Below, in pieces: positions 53,220 to 60,689 of a DNA stretch of 64,000 bases. The translations under genes and the position numbers were made by a program. The DNA is from Pseudosporangium ferrugineum. GTDB lineage: Bacteria; Actinomycetota; Actinomycetes; Mycobacteriales; Micromonosporaceae. Where the stretch lies: the NCBI RefSeq assembly GCF_003002065.1, contig NZ_PVZG01000002.1, positions 496,001 to 560,000 of the forward strand, written 5' to 3'. The notes under the pieces are model-generated. The model was given only the letters and a program-made list of their open reading frames with translations. It was not told the DNA's origin and did no database searches. How positions within the stretch are numbered: the first letter of the stretch is position 1; each line of letters starts with the position of its first letter.

Positions 53220-53600
53220 TTCTCACCCCCGGCCCCTCATCTCACCCGCGGCCCCTCATCCCACCCGGGCTCTTTCCCACCCCGACCCTTCATCCACCCC
53301 GGCTCTTTCTCCCACCCCCACCCCTTCATCCGGCGCCAACCCTTCATCCCGCGCCAACCCTTCATCCCGCGCCGGCCTGCTGGTCCCGTCCCGGCCTCGC
53401 GGCCCGTCCCGGCTCGCGGCGATTCACGCCGGCCCCCGTTGCCCGCCGCGGCGCGCTTGTCGCATCACCTGTCCACCCCCTCACCGCCCGCCGGCCTTCT
53501 GGCCCGGCTCGTTCCCTCCGCGGCCTCTCGTGCCCGGCGCTCCCTCTCCGTGCTTCTTCCCGGCCCTTTCCTGGGCCTTTCCCCCTTGCCGGCACTTTCC
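53220..53600. repeat. pyrimidine-rich degenerate repeat spacer
   Basis: The plus strand is visibly C/T-rich with few purines. Degenerate units around CCCTTCATCC recur; the clearest is an 18-bp unit GCCAACCCTTCATCCCGC at about 53336-53371. Open frames here are composition artefacts. No gene. Confidence 0.7.
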
Positions 53601-53653
53601 TGGACCCTTTCCGCCGTGACCCGGGGGATGGGGCGCAGGCATAATCGCGTGTC

Positions 53654-53686
53654 ATGAGCGACGCCCTGAACCGCCGGCCGTGGTGA
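53654..53686 (+). CDS. possible 10-residue leader peptide upstream of the TPR gene
   Basis: ATG 53654 opens MSDALNRRPW and stops at a TGA (53684-53686) that overlaps a GTG start of the TPR gene (GTGA). CATAAT at 53640-53645 lies eight bases upstream, so the mini-gene would be leaderless and would deliver ribosomes to the next start. Alternatively this ATG is the true N-terminus of the TPR protein and one base is missing. Confidence 0.4.
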   Translation: MSDALNRRPW

Positions 53687-55164
53687 ACGCCGCCTACCGC
53701 GAAGCGCGGCACCTCGCGGAGATCGGCCGCTACGCCGACGCCGAGGCGAAGCTGCGCACCGCCCTCGCCGACGACCCGGACGACGCCGACCTGCTGATCC
53801 TGCTCGCCTACGCCCGGCGCCGGCAGCAGAACTATCTGCCCGCGTTGCAGGCCTGCGACGCGGCGATCGCGGCGGACCCCATCTCCTCCGGCGCCCACGC
53901 GGAGCGGGCCGAGGTGCTGATCACCCTCATCCGCGGCAGGGACGCGACGGCCGCGGCGGAGGAGGCGGTCCGGCTGGACCCGGCCCGCCCCGGCGGTCAC
54001 CTCGTGCTCGCCCGCGCCCTCGCCACGGCGAACCGGCTCGACGAGGCGTGCGCCGCGGCCCGCCACGGCCTGTCCCTCGACCCGCAGTCCGTCGAGGCCC
54101 TGCTCACCGTCGCCGAGGTCGAACGGTACGCCGGCCGCCGCGACAACGCCGGCGAGGCCGTGCGCGCGGCCCTCGCCCTCGACCCGGAGAACACGTACGG
54201 ACGCTGGCTCACGGCGATGCTCGACGCCGAACGCCTCCACGTGGGCCGCTCGATGCGCGCCCTGCGCGACGTCGCCCGCGACAACCCGGCCCGCCCCGAC
54301 GTCATCTCCATGACCTGGCCGGTACGCAGCCTCCTCACCGCCCTCCGCCGCTGGTTCGCGGCGGCGACCGCCCTCGTCACGATCGCCGCCCTGGTCGCGC
54401 TGCGCTGGCCGCCGGCGGTCACCCCGAGCCGCGCCCTCGCCGCCCTGATCGCGGCGGTGGTGATCGGTTTCGGACTCCGCGTGCTGATCCCGGCCGGCCG
54501 TCTCCCGTGGCGCTGCCTGCACCTGGTGCCCCGGCTGCTCCGCCGGGCCACCCACGCGAGCCTGGTCACGGTGGGTGCCATGGTCACGCTGCTCATCGCG
54601 TACGCAATGACGGGTCTCTCGTGGTTTGCGCTCCTGGCCGTGGTGGCGGTGCCGGTGCTGTGGGTCCTCGGCGCGGCGGAGATGCTGGGCCTGCGCATCG
54701 ACGATCCCGGCTTCCGGCACGCGATGGGCGACTCGAGGGAGGAGTTCCGGGCCTGGGGCGAGGACTTCAAGCAGTGGTGGCGCGACACGAAGCGAACCCT
54801 GCGCGAGTCCGGAGCCGATCCCGCATCGCCCGACCCTGCCGCCGGCTCCCCGCCTCCGGCCGGCTTCCCACCTCCGGGCTCGGGGCCCTTCCCGCCGCCT
54901 GCCGGGCACTCGCCGCCCCCTGGCTACCCGCCGCCTCCGGGGTCCTTGCCGCCTGCCGGCTACCCGTGGCCTCCGGGATCCCCGCCGGCTCCCGGCTTCC
55001 CGCCGCCTCCGGGGTCCTCGCCGGCTCCCGGCTTCCCGCCGCCTCCGGGGTCCCCGCCGCCGTCCGGGTTCTCGCCGCCTGGGGGTTCGCCGGCTTCCGG
55101 GGTTGAGCCGCCACCAGGACATTCAGGACACTCCGGACCGCGGCAGGAACGGCCCGGGCGGTGA
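53680..55164 (+). CDS. TPR protein with membrane helices and Pro-rich repeat tail
   Basis: 494 residues from GTG 53680 (or 53683). Residues 1-200 form four to five tetratricopeptide repeats (AREARHLAEIGRYADAEAKL, YLPALQACDAAIAADP, ARHGLSLDPQSVEALL). Three or four membrane helices (about 225-340) follow. The C-terminal 130 residues are Pro/Gly/Ser-rich with a 12-residue period (GFPPPPGSSPAP). It is probably a membrane scaffold whose TPRs and tail bind other proteins. It overlaps the YibE/F gene by GTGA. Confidence 0.82.
   Translation: MVNAAYREARHLAEIGRYADAEAKLRTALADDPDDADLLILLAYARRRQQNYLPALQACDAAIAADPISSGAHAERAEVLITLIRGRDATAAAEEAVRLDPARPGGHLVLARALATANRLDEACAAARHGLSLDPQSVEALLTVAEVERYAGRRDNAGEAVRAALALDPENTYGRWLTAMLDAERLHVGRSMRALRDVARDNPARPDVISMTWPVRSLLTALRRWFAAATALVTIAALVALRWPPAVTPSRALAALIAAVVIGFGLRVLIPAGRLPWRCLHLVPRLLRRATHASLVTVGAMVTLLIAYAMTGLSWFALLAVVAVPVLWVLGAAEMLGLRIDDPGFRHAMGDSREEFRAWGEDFKQWWRDTKRTLRESGADPASPDPAAGSPPPAGFPPPGSGPFPPPAGHSPPPGYPPPPGSLPPAGYPWPPGSPPAPGFPPPPGSSPAPGFPPPPGSPPPSGFSPPGGSPASGVEPPPGHSGHSGPRQERPGR
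54850..55100. repeat. 36-bp degenerate repeats in the TPR gene tail, in frame
   Basis: The segment is built from about seven variants of a 36-bp unit; the two best copies start with GGCTTCCCGCCGCCTCCGGG about 36 bp apart near 54984-55050. It encodes the Pro-rich cytoplasmic or external tail. Confidence 0.8.
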
Positions 55165-56360
55165 GTCACGCGCATCAGCATGGTCCTGTGCCCGCCGCGA
55201 CCCGCCGCACCCGGCGGATCGTCACCGCGGTGCTGGTCCCCGCGGCCGTCCTCACCCTGGTCGCGCTGGTCGTGCTGTCGCCCGGCAGCGTCCGGGACGA
55301 GCCCTCCACCGCCGGCGGGGAACGGGCGCTCGGCACCGTCACCGCGGTCGCCGAGCAGGCGTGCCCGGCGGGCTCGGCCCAGCGCCGCTGCGGCTCCGCC
55401 ACCGTACGGGTGACCGACGGCCCCGGCAGCGGCACGAGCCCCGCCGTCGACCTCCCGCAGGGCCCCGGCTCCACCGCCCTGCACGTCGGCGACGACGTGG
55501 TGCTGCTGTACTTCCCGGAGGCGGTGCCGGGCGGCCGGGCGTACGCGGTGGTCGACCGGCAGCGGTCCACGCCGATGACCTGGCTGGTGGCGCTCGCGGT
55601 CGCGGTGATCCTGGCCTTCGGCCGCCTCCGCGGCGTGACGTCGCTGGCGGGTCTGGCGGTGAGCTTCGGCGTCCTGCTGCTGTTCGTGGTGCCCGCCATC
55701 CTCGACGGTTCGCCTCCGCTGGTGGTGGCCGTGGTGGGCGCGTCGGCCATCATGTTCGCGGCCCTGTACCTGACGCACGGCATCAACGTCCACACGTCGG
55801 TGGCGGTGGCCGGAACCCTGGCCAGCCTGGTCCTCACCGGCGTGCTCGGCGCGGTGTTCACGTCGGCGATGCACCTGACGGGCGCGGGCAGCGACGACAG
55901 CGCGTACCTGTCGGTGACCCGGGCCGGGCTGGACCTGCGCGGACTGCTGCTCGCGGGCATCGTGATCGGCGCGCTCGGCGTACTCGACGACGTGACCGTG
56001 ACCCAGGCGGTGACCGTGGCGGAGCTGACACCGACGGCAACCAGCCGCTGGGCGCTCTATCAGGCAGCGATCAGAGTCGGTCGCGCCCACGTCGCCTCGG
56101 CGGTCAACACCATCGTTCTCGCGTACGCCGGAGCGTCGTTGCCGTTGCTGCTGTTGATCGCCGCCGGGAGTCAGCCGGTGGGAGAGTTGCTGACCAGCGA
56201 GTTCCTGGCCCATGAGGTCCTCCGCAGCGCCGTGGGAACGATCGGCCTGGTCGCCTCGGTCCCGATAACCACAGGCCTGGCGGCGCTGGTGGCGGACGTG
56301 GGCAGCCGGGGGAGCGCCGCGTCGCGAGGCGGTGCGGGACACGCCAGACACCGTGGCTGA
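55161..56360 (+). CDS. YibE/F-family membrane protein
   Basis: 399 residues, GTGA overlap. N-terminal membrane helix, an external domain (about 50-140; GDDVVLLYFPEAVPGG) and six or seven helices: MTWLVALAVAVILAF, AGLAVSFGVLLLFVVPAIL, and the conserved LGVLDDVTVTQAVTVAEL and AHVASAVNTIVLAYAGASLP. This matches YibE/F proteins, membrane proteins of unknown function. The His-rich N-terminus (HAHQHG) is short. Confidence 0.88.
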   Translation: MSHAHQHGPVPAATRRTRRIVTAVLVPAAVLTLVALVVLSPGSVRDEPSTAGGERALGTVTAVAEQACPAGSAQRRCGSATVRVTDGPGSGTSPAVDLPQGPGSTALHVGDDVVLLYFPEAVPGGRAYAVVDRQRSTPMTWLVALAVAVILAFGRLRGVTSLAGLAVSFGVLLLFVVPAILDGSPPLVVAVVGASAIMFAALYLTHGINVHTSVAVAGTLASLVLTGVLGAVFTSAMHLTGAGSDDSAYLSVTRAGLDLRGLLLAGIVIGALGVLDDVTVTQAVTVAELTPTATSRWALYQAAIRVGRAHVASAVNTIVLAYAGASLPLLLLIAAGSQPVGELLTSEFLAHEVLRSAVGTIGLVASVPITTGLAALVADVGSRGSAASRGGAGHARHRG

Positions 56361-56672
56361 CTGAACAGCCGGGCTGATCGGCGCGGCGAAGGGCCTGGCC
56401 GAGTTCTGATCCGACCGGTCGGCGCGGCGAGTTGCCGGGTCTGGCCGAGTTCTGATCCGGCCGGTCGGCGCGGCGAGTTGCCGGGTCTGGCCGAGCTCTG
56501 ATCCGGCCGATCGGCGCGGCGAGTTGCCGGGTCTGGCCGAGCTCTGATCCGACACGCCCGGCCGGCCGGCGACATCCCGGGCCGACCTCGCCGTACCCGC
56601 GGCCCGTTTGACGGCTCCCGTCCCCGCGAGGTTGGGTGGACCTCCCGACCCGCCCCTCCCCATCGGAACGGA
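56361..56672. other. intergenic stretch with the 46-bp array
   Basis: No gene. Beyond the array, 56553-56672 is ordinary GC-rich DNA that must hold the promoter of the phosphatase-methyltransferase gene. Confidence 0.6.
56377..56552. repeat. 46-bp tandem repeats, about 3.5 copies, intergenic
   Basis: The motif CTGGCCGAG recurs at 56395, 56441, 56487 and 56533, exactly 46 bp apart. The first copy is internally shorter (GCGAAGGGCC instead of the longer GAGTTGCC block). The unit is not a multiple of three. It occupies most of the gap between the YibE/F gene and the phosphatase fusion. Confidence 0.95.
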
Positions 56673-57917
56673 GTGCGCCCGGTGATCCTCGACTGGCCCG
56701 GTTGCCGCAATGCCCGTGACGTCGGCGGCCTGCCCACCGTCGACGGCGCGTCGATCCGAGCGGGCGCGCTGCTCCGCTCGGATCATCACGCCCGGCTCAC
56801 CCCGGCGGCGATGGAACGCATCCGAGCGGCCGGAGTCTCCCGGATCGTCGATCTGCGCTGGCCGCACGAACTCGACGAGCACCCCAGCCCGTTCGCCGGC
56901 GACCCGGTCTACGTGCACGTTCCCCTCCTCATGGATCCGATCACCTACGACTACACGGACGAGTCGTACGGCCCCCTCCTCGACCACAACCGGAAGCACG
57001 TCGCCGCCGCGTTCCGGGCCGTAGCCACAGCCCCGCCCGGCGGCGTGCTGGTGCACTGCCACGGCGGCCGAGACCGTACGGGCATCGTCGTGGCCCTCGC
57101 CCTCGCCGCCGCCGGCGTCGCACCCGCCGCGATCGCCGAGGACTACGCCCTCACCGCCGACGCCCTCGCCGCCACGATGCTGAACACCCTCGACCACGCC
57201 GAGCGCGAGTACGGCGGCGTCGAGGCGTACCTGCGGACCGCCGGCGTCACCCGGTCGGAGATCGACGCCGTCCGCGAGCGCCTCCGCGAACCATCCTTCC
57301 TCACCGAAGCCCGCGCCGGCTACGACGCGTTCGCCGGCGAGTACGCCGACCGTTTCCGCGACGAGCTTGCCCACAAGCACTGGGACCGCGCCCTGCTCAA
57401 CGGACTCGCCGACGTACTACGTGCTGCTCCGGGCCCGGTGCTCGACGTAGGCTCGGGCCCGGGCGTCGTCACGGCGTACCTGAAAGGCCTCGGTCTGGAC
57501 GTTTCCGGAGTCGACCTCTCGCCGGAGATGGTGGCCATAGCCCGCCGCGACCACCCCGGCATCCCCTTCACCACCGGCTCCATGACCTCCCTGAATCGCC
57601 CCGACGCCACCGTTGCCGCGGTCGTCGCCTGGTACTCGATCATCCACGTCCCCGACGAGGAACTGCCGACAGTCCTCGCGGAGTTCCGCCGCGTCCTGCG
57701 CCCCGGTGGTCACCTCTTCCTGGCGTTCCAGGTCGGAGACGACGAACGCCACCACCGCGGCCTCACCTTCCGCCGCCGGCGCCCCGCGCAGGTCACCGAC
57801 GCCCTCCGCACGGCCGGCTTCGAGATCCGGCTCGAAACGGTCCGCGCCCCCGACGACTACGTCGTCCTGAAGGAGCAATCACCCCAGGCCTACGTGCTGG
57901 CCCGCTCCGAACTCTGA
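56673..57917 (+). CDS. fusion: tyrosine-phosphatase domain + SAM methyltransferase
   Basis: 414 residues from GTG 56673 (GTG 56682 possible). Residues 1-205 form a bacterial tyrosine/serine phosphatase of the DSP type: NARDVGGLPTVDG, LLRSDHHARLT, VDLRWPHELDEHP and the P-loop VHCHGGRDRTG (Cys129-x5-Arg135). Residues 215-414 are a class I methyltransferase: VLDVGSGPGVVTAYL, VSGVDLSPEMVAIAR, AVVAWYSIIHVPDEELP and RPGGHLFLAFQ. Both active sites look intact. The joint is a short helix near 200-215. The joined function is unknown. Confidence 0.88.
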   Translation: MRPVILDWPGCRNARDVGGLPTVDGASIRAGALLRSDHHARLTPAAMERIRAAGVSRIVDLRWPHELDEHPSPFAGDPVYVHVPLLMDPITYDYTDESYGPLLDHNRKHVAAAFRAVATAPPGGVLVHCHGGRDRTGIVVALALAAAGVAPAAIAEDYALTADALAATMLNTLDHAEREYGGVEAYLRTAGVTRSEIDAVRERLREPSFLTEARAGYDAFAGEYADRFRDELAHKHWDRALLNGLADVLRAAPGPVLDVGSGPGVVTAYLKGLGLDVSGVDLSPEMVAIARRDHPGIPFTTGSMTSLNRPDATVAAVVAWYSIIHVPDEELPTVLAEFRRVLRPGGHLFLAFQVGDDERHHRGLTFRRRRPAQVTDALRTAGFEIRLETVRAPDDYVVLKEQSPQAYVLARSEL

Positions 57918-58150
57918 CGTCAACCCGTCGGGCCGCGGCAGGTTTGCGTGCTGGCCGGCTGCGAGCCCTGACGTCAACCCGTCGGGCCGCGGCAGGTTTG
58001 CGTGCTGGCCGGCTGCGAGCCCTGACGCCAGCCCGTCGGGCCGCGGCAGGTTTGCGTGCTGGCCGGCTGCGAACCCCGGCGTCGACCCGCCGGGCCGCGG
58101 CAGGCCTGTGCCATGGCCCGCTCCCAGCCCCGGCGTCGACCCACGGGGCC
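57888..58150. repeat. 54-bp tandem repeats seeded by the 3' end of the phosphatase-methyltransferase gene
   Basis: The first copy (57888-57941) contains the gene's own last codons and stop. Further copies begin at about 57942, 57996, 58050 and 58104; TGACG or its variant recurs at 57915, 57969, 58023, 58077 and 58131. Copies decay with distance from the gene. The unit carries a stop codon, so extra copies do not extend the protein. Confidence 0.93.
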
Positions 58151-58278
58151 ACGTGGACGTGTGCCGACGGCAGACCCGGACGACGCACGGCGCACGGTGC
58201 TGGGCGCGCTGGGCGTGCTCGGTCGCCCGGCGACGCGGTGGAGCTGGATCAAGCGCGCCGTGAGGGCTGCGGCCGGCC
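57918..58278. other. intergenic stretch occupied by the 54-bp array
   Basis: Repeats to about 58150, then about 130 bp of ordinary sequence that meets the 3' end of the convergent DUF3800 gene. Open frames across it are repeat artefacts. Confidence 0.6.
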
Positions 58279-59304
58279 TCACCCGGTGTCCACAGGTTGG
58301 TCGTCCGGATCCGCCGTCGGCCGGCCGTGCAGGCGCGCCCAGCTCCGGCGGTCGCCCCAGATCGAGTAGGGGTCGAGGTACGGTCGCGCGAGAGTGATGA
58401 GCTCGGCGTCCCCGTGCCCGTGCAGCTCGTCCTGCGTGATCTTCCGCACGGTGCCCGCCAGGATGTCCGCGAGCTGCACGCGCGGCTCCGTCTCGGCCGC
58501 GGCGAGCTCCACCCGCTCCAGCGTCATCCCCGATCGCCGGAGCACCCGCTGCAGCTCCGCCACCCGTTCACCGGGCAGCATCGTCTGCCGATCGTGGACG
58601 ATGGTGACGGGCCGCCCGCCTCCGCCCCACCGTGCCACCGCCCGCACGAGAGCGGGGATCAACGGGTCCAAGATCGACAGCGAAGGATCATTCTTCATCC
58701 GTACGCGCAGAGCCACCGCTTTGTCCCGCGCTCCGGTCTCACCGCCGATGCCACCGGCGTCGTCCTCGCGGTCGAGGGCGGCGAAGAACGCGTCGACGGG
58801 CCCGGCGACGTCGTCCCGATCCTTGCCGCGCATGAGGTCGTTCGCCGCCACCAGCAGCTCCTGCACCGGCCTGGCGGTCGCCGCGTCCGCCCGGCCGGCC
58901 ACCGCCTGCCCTGCCCACGCCCAGCGGTAGAGCCTGTCGGCGGCGGTCCTGGCCCGGCGATCGGTGCTGAGACCGGGAGCATCGGGCTCGGCGAAAACCA
59001 GATCGGCGAGCTTGCCCAGGACGTAGCAGACCTTGTCGATCACGTACACATGGGCGTTGCGGAACAGTGGGCTCGACGGGCCCAGGAACCACACGAGCAC
59101 GGCCCGATGCTTCTCCCTCAGCAGATGGTTCGCCTTGTACTCGGTCGCGGGTGAGCGGATCCGCTGCCGCAGCTCCGCGAGACAGGCGGCGGAGAGGTCG
59201 GCGGGCAAACGGACACCCGCATGCGCGAAGACATCGGTGGTGGTGCCGATGAGCTTCTCGCCCTCGTACCCGGATTCGTCGCACGCGATCTGGAGTCCCT
59301 TCAC
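58279..59304 (-). CDS. DUF3800 domain protein
   Basis: 341 residues from GTG 59304, six bases after CATAAT (minus strand), so likely leaderless; a TTG at 59310 would lie within the spacer. The N-terminus [15 protein letters not shown] holds the DxSG motif, the middle has [18 protein letters not shown], and the end has IVHDRQTML and [13 protein letters not shown], the three marks of DUF3800. The fold is RNase H-like, and members occur next to restriction and other defence genes, but no such genes are visible here. It is divergent from trpB. Confidence 0.82.
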   Translation of the reverse strand: MKGLQIACDESGYEGEKLIGTTTDVFAHAGVRLPADLSAACLAELRQRIRSPATEYKANHLLREKHRAVLVWFLGPSSPLFRNAHVYVIDKVCYVLGKLADLVFAEPDAPGLSTDRRARTAADRLYRWAWAGQAVAGRADAATARPVQELLVAANDLMRGKDRDDVAGPVDAFFAALDREDDAGGIGGETGARDKAVALRVRMKNDPSLSILDPLIPALVRAVARWGGGGRPVTIVHDRQTMLPGERVAELQRVLRRSGMTLERVELAAAETEPRVQLADILAGTVRKITQDELHGHGDAELITLARPYLDPYSIWGDRRSWARLHGRPTADPDDQPVDTG

Positions 59305-59354
59305 GAACAAATTATGTCCCGGACAGCCGCCGATCGATCTTACGAACTTCTTAC

Positions 59355-59408
59355 AGTTCTAGAACTCCGCCGAGCGATATGGCATGCTCTGCGAAGAGTT
59401 ATAGAACT
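59355..59408. promoter_or_regulatory. two 12-bp palindromic operators before trpB
   Basis: AGTTCTAGAACT at 59355-59366 is a perfect palindrome. AGTTATAGAACT at 59397-59408 is the same with one change. Their centres are 42 bp apart, four helical turns. A TTACAG / GATATG promoter (59351-59356 and 59376-59381, spacer 19) would lie between and across them. The GntR/HutC-type regulator encoded at the end of the operon is the natural candidate. Confidence 0.75.
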
Positions 59409-59420
59409 ATGGAGGCTGTG

Positions 59421-60689
59421 ATGACCCTCGCCCTGTCCCGACCGATGCGCGAATCGGCAGTTGGCGGCCGGTTCGGCGCGTTCGGTGGCCGGTTCGTCCC
59501 CGAGTCCCTGATCCCCGCCTGCGCCGCGCTCGAGGAGGCCTTCCGGGAGGCATGGGCTGATCCCTCGTTCCGGCAGCAGCTGGACATGTTCCGCACCGTG
59601 TACGCCGGCCGCCCCACCGCTCTCACGCCGGCGTGGAACCTCTCCGCCGAGCTGGGTGTCACCCTCCTGCTCAAGCGCGAGGATCTCGCGCACACGGGCT
59701 CGCACAAAATCAACAACGTGCTGGGTCAGGCGCTGCTCGCCCGGCGGATGGGCAAGACCCGGCTCATCGCCGAGACCGGAGCCGGCCAGCACGGCGTGGC
59801 CACCGCGACCGCCGCCGCGCTCTTCGGCCTGCGCGCGACTGTCTTCATGGGAGAGCTCGACATCGCGCGGCAGGCGCTGAACGTCTTCAGGATGACCATG
59901 CTCGGTGCCGAGGTCGTGCCCGTCACGAGCGGTAGCCGCACCTTGAAGGACGCGACGAACGAGGCGATGCGGCAGTGGGTCTCGTCGGTCGGCGACACCC
60001 ACTTCTGTCTGGGGTCGGTCGCCGGGCCCCACCCGTACCCGTGGATGGTCCGGGAATTCCAGCGGGTCATCGGCGACGAGGCTCGCAGCCAGTGCGCGGC
60101 CGAGTTGTCCACCGGTGCCCCCGACGTCGTGGTTGCCTGCGTCGGCGGTGGATCCAACGCCGCGGGAACCTTCGCCGGCTTCGTCGACACCGGGGCCCGC
60201 CTGATCGGTGTCGAGGCGGCGGGCGGCGCGGCGATGACCGACGGCACCGTGGGGGTCGTGCACGGGTCCCGGTCCATGGTGCTGCAGGACCAGCAGGGCC
60301 AGATCGCGGAGGCGCACTCGGTCGCGGCGGGCCTGGACTATCCGGGCATCGGGCCGGAACACGCCCACCTGGGAGCCGCCGGCCGCGCCGAATACGTCAC
60401 CGTGACCGATGAGGAGGTTCTGGCCGCGGTGCGCCGGCTCGCCCGCGCCGAGGGCATCATCTGCGCGCTCGAATCGGCGCACGCGGTGGCCTGGGTGCTG
60501 GGCGCGGCGGGAACGGATCGGCTGCCGTCAGGATCGACGGTGCTGCTGACCCTGTCGGGGCGCGGCGACAAGGACATGGGCCAGCTCCAGGAGATGGCCG
60601 CATTGCGCGAACCCGGCGTTCGGGTCGATGCCGCTGCGGGGCGTGCTCACCCCGGAGCCGCCGCGGTGCCGGGCGGGGAGGTGCTCTGA
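59421..60689 (+). CDS. trpB: tryptophan synthase beta chain
   Basis: 422 residues from ATG 59421, five bases after GGAGG (59411-59415); the ATG at 59409 lies in the operator and lacks an [19 protein letters not shown], the PLP lysine in [55 protein letters not shown] and [10 protein letters not shown] are all present. It condenses indole with serine. Length and COMM region are normal (TrpB1 type), so it should pair with the alpha chain encoded next. Confidence 0.95.
   Translation: MTLALSRPMRESAVGGRFGAFGGRFVPESLIPACAALEEAFREAWADPSFRQQLDMFRTVYAGRPTALTPAWNLSAELGVTLLLKREDLAHTGSHKINNVLGQALLARRMGKTRLIAETGAGQHGVATATAAALFGLRATVFMGELDIARQALNVFRMTMLGAEVVPVTSGSRTLKDATNEAMRQWVSSVGDTHFCLGSVAGPHPYPWMVREFQRVIGDEARSQCAAELSTGAPDVVVACVGGGSNAAGTFAGFVDTGARLIGVEAAGGAAMTDGTVGVVHGSRSMVLQDQQGQIAEAHSVAAGLDYPGIGPEHAHLGAAGRAEYVTVTDEEVLAAVRRLARAEGIICALESAHAVAWVLGAAGTDRLPSGSTVLLTLSGRGDKDMGQLQEMAALREPGVRVDAAAGRAHPGAAAVPGGEVL

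Noticed and set aside
53204..53657. Pro/Ser-rich proteins after the terminator
   Set aside because: Frames arise from the pyrimidine-rich repeats; no signals of translation.
57944..58369. A repeat protein in the 54-bp array
   Set aside because: The unit carries stop codons in one frame and copies of a gene end; the frame is open only because 54 is a multiple of three. No start or RBS.
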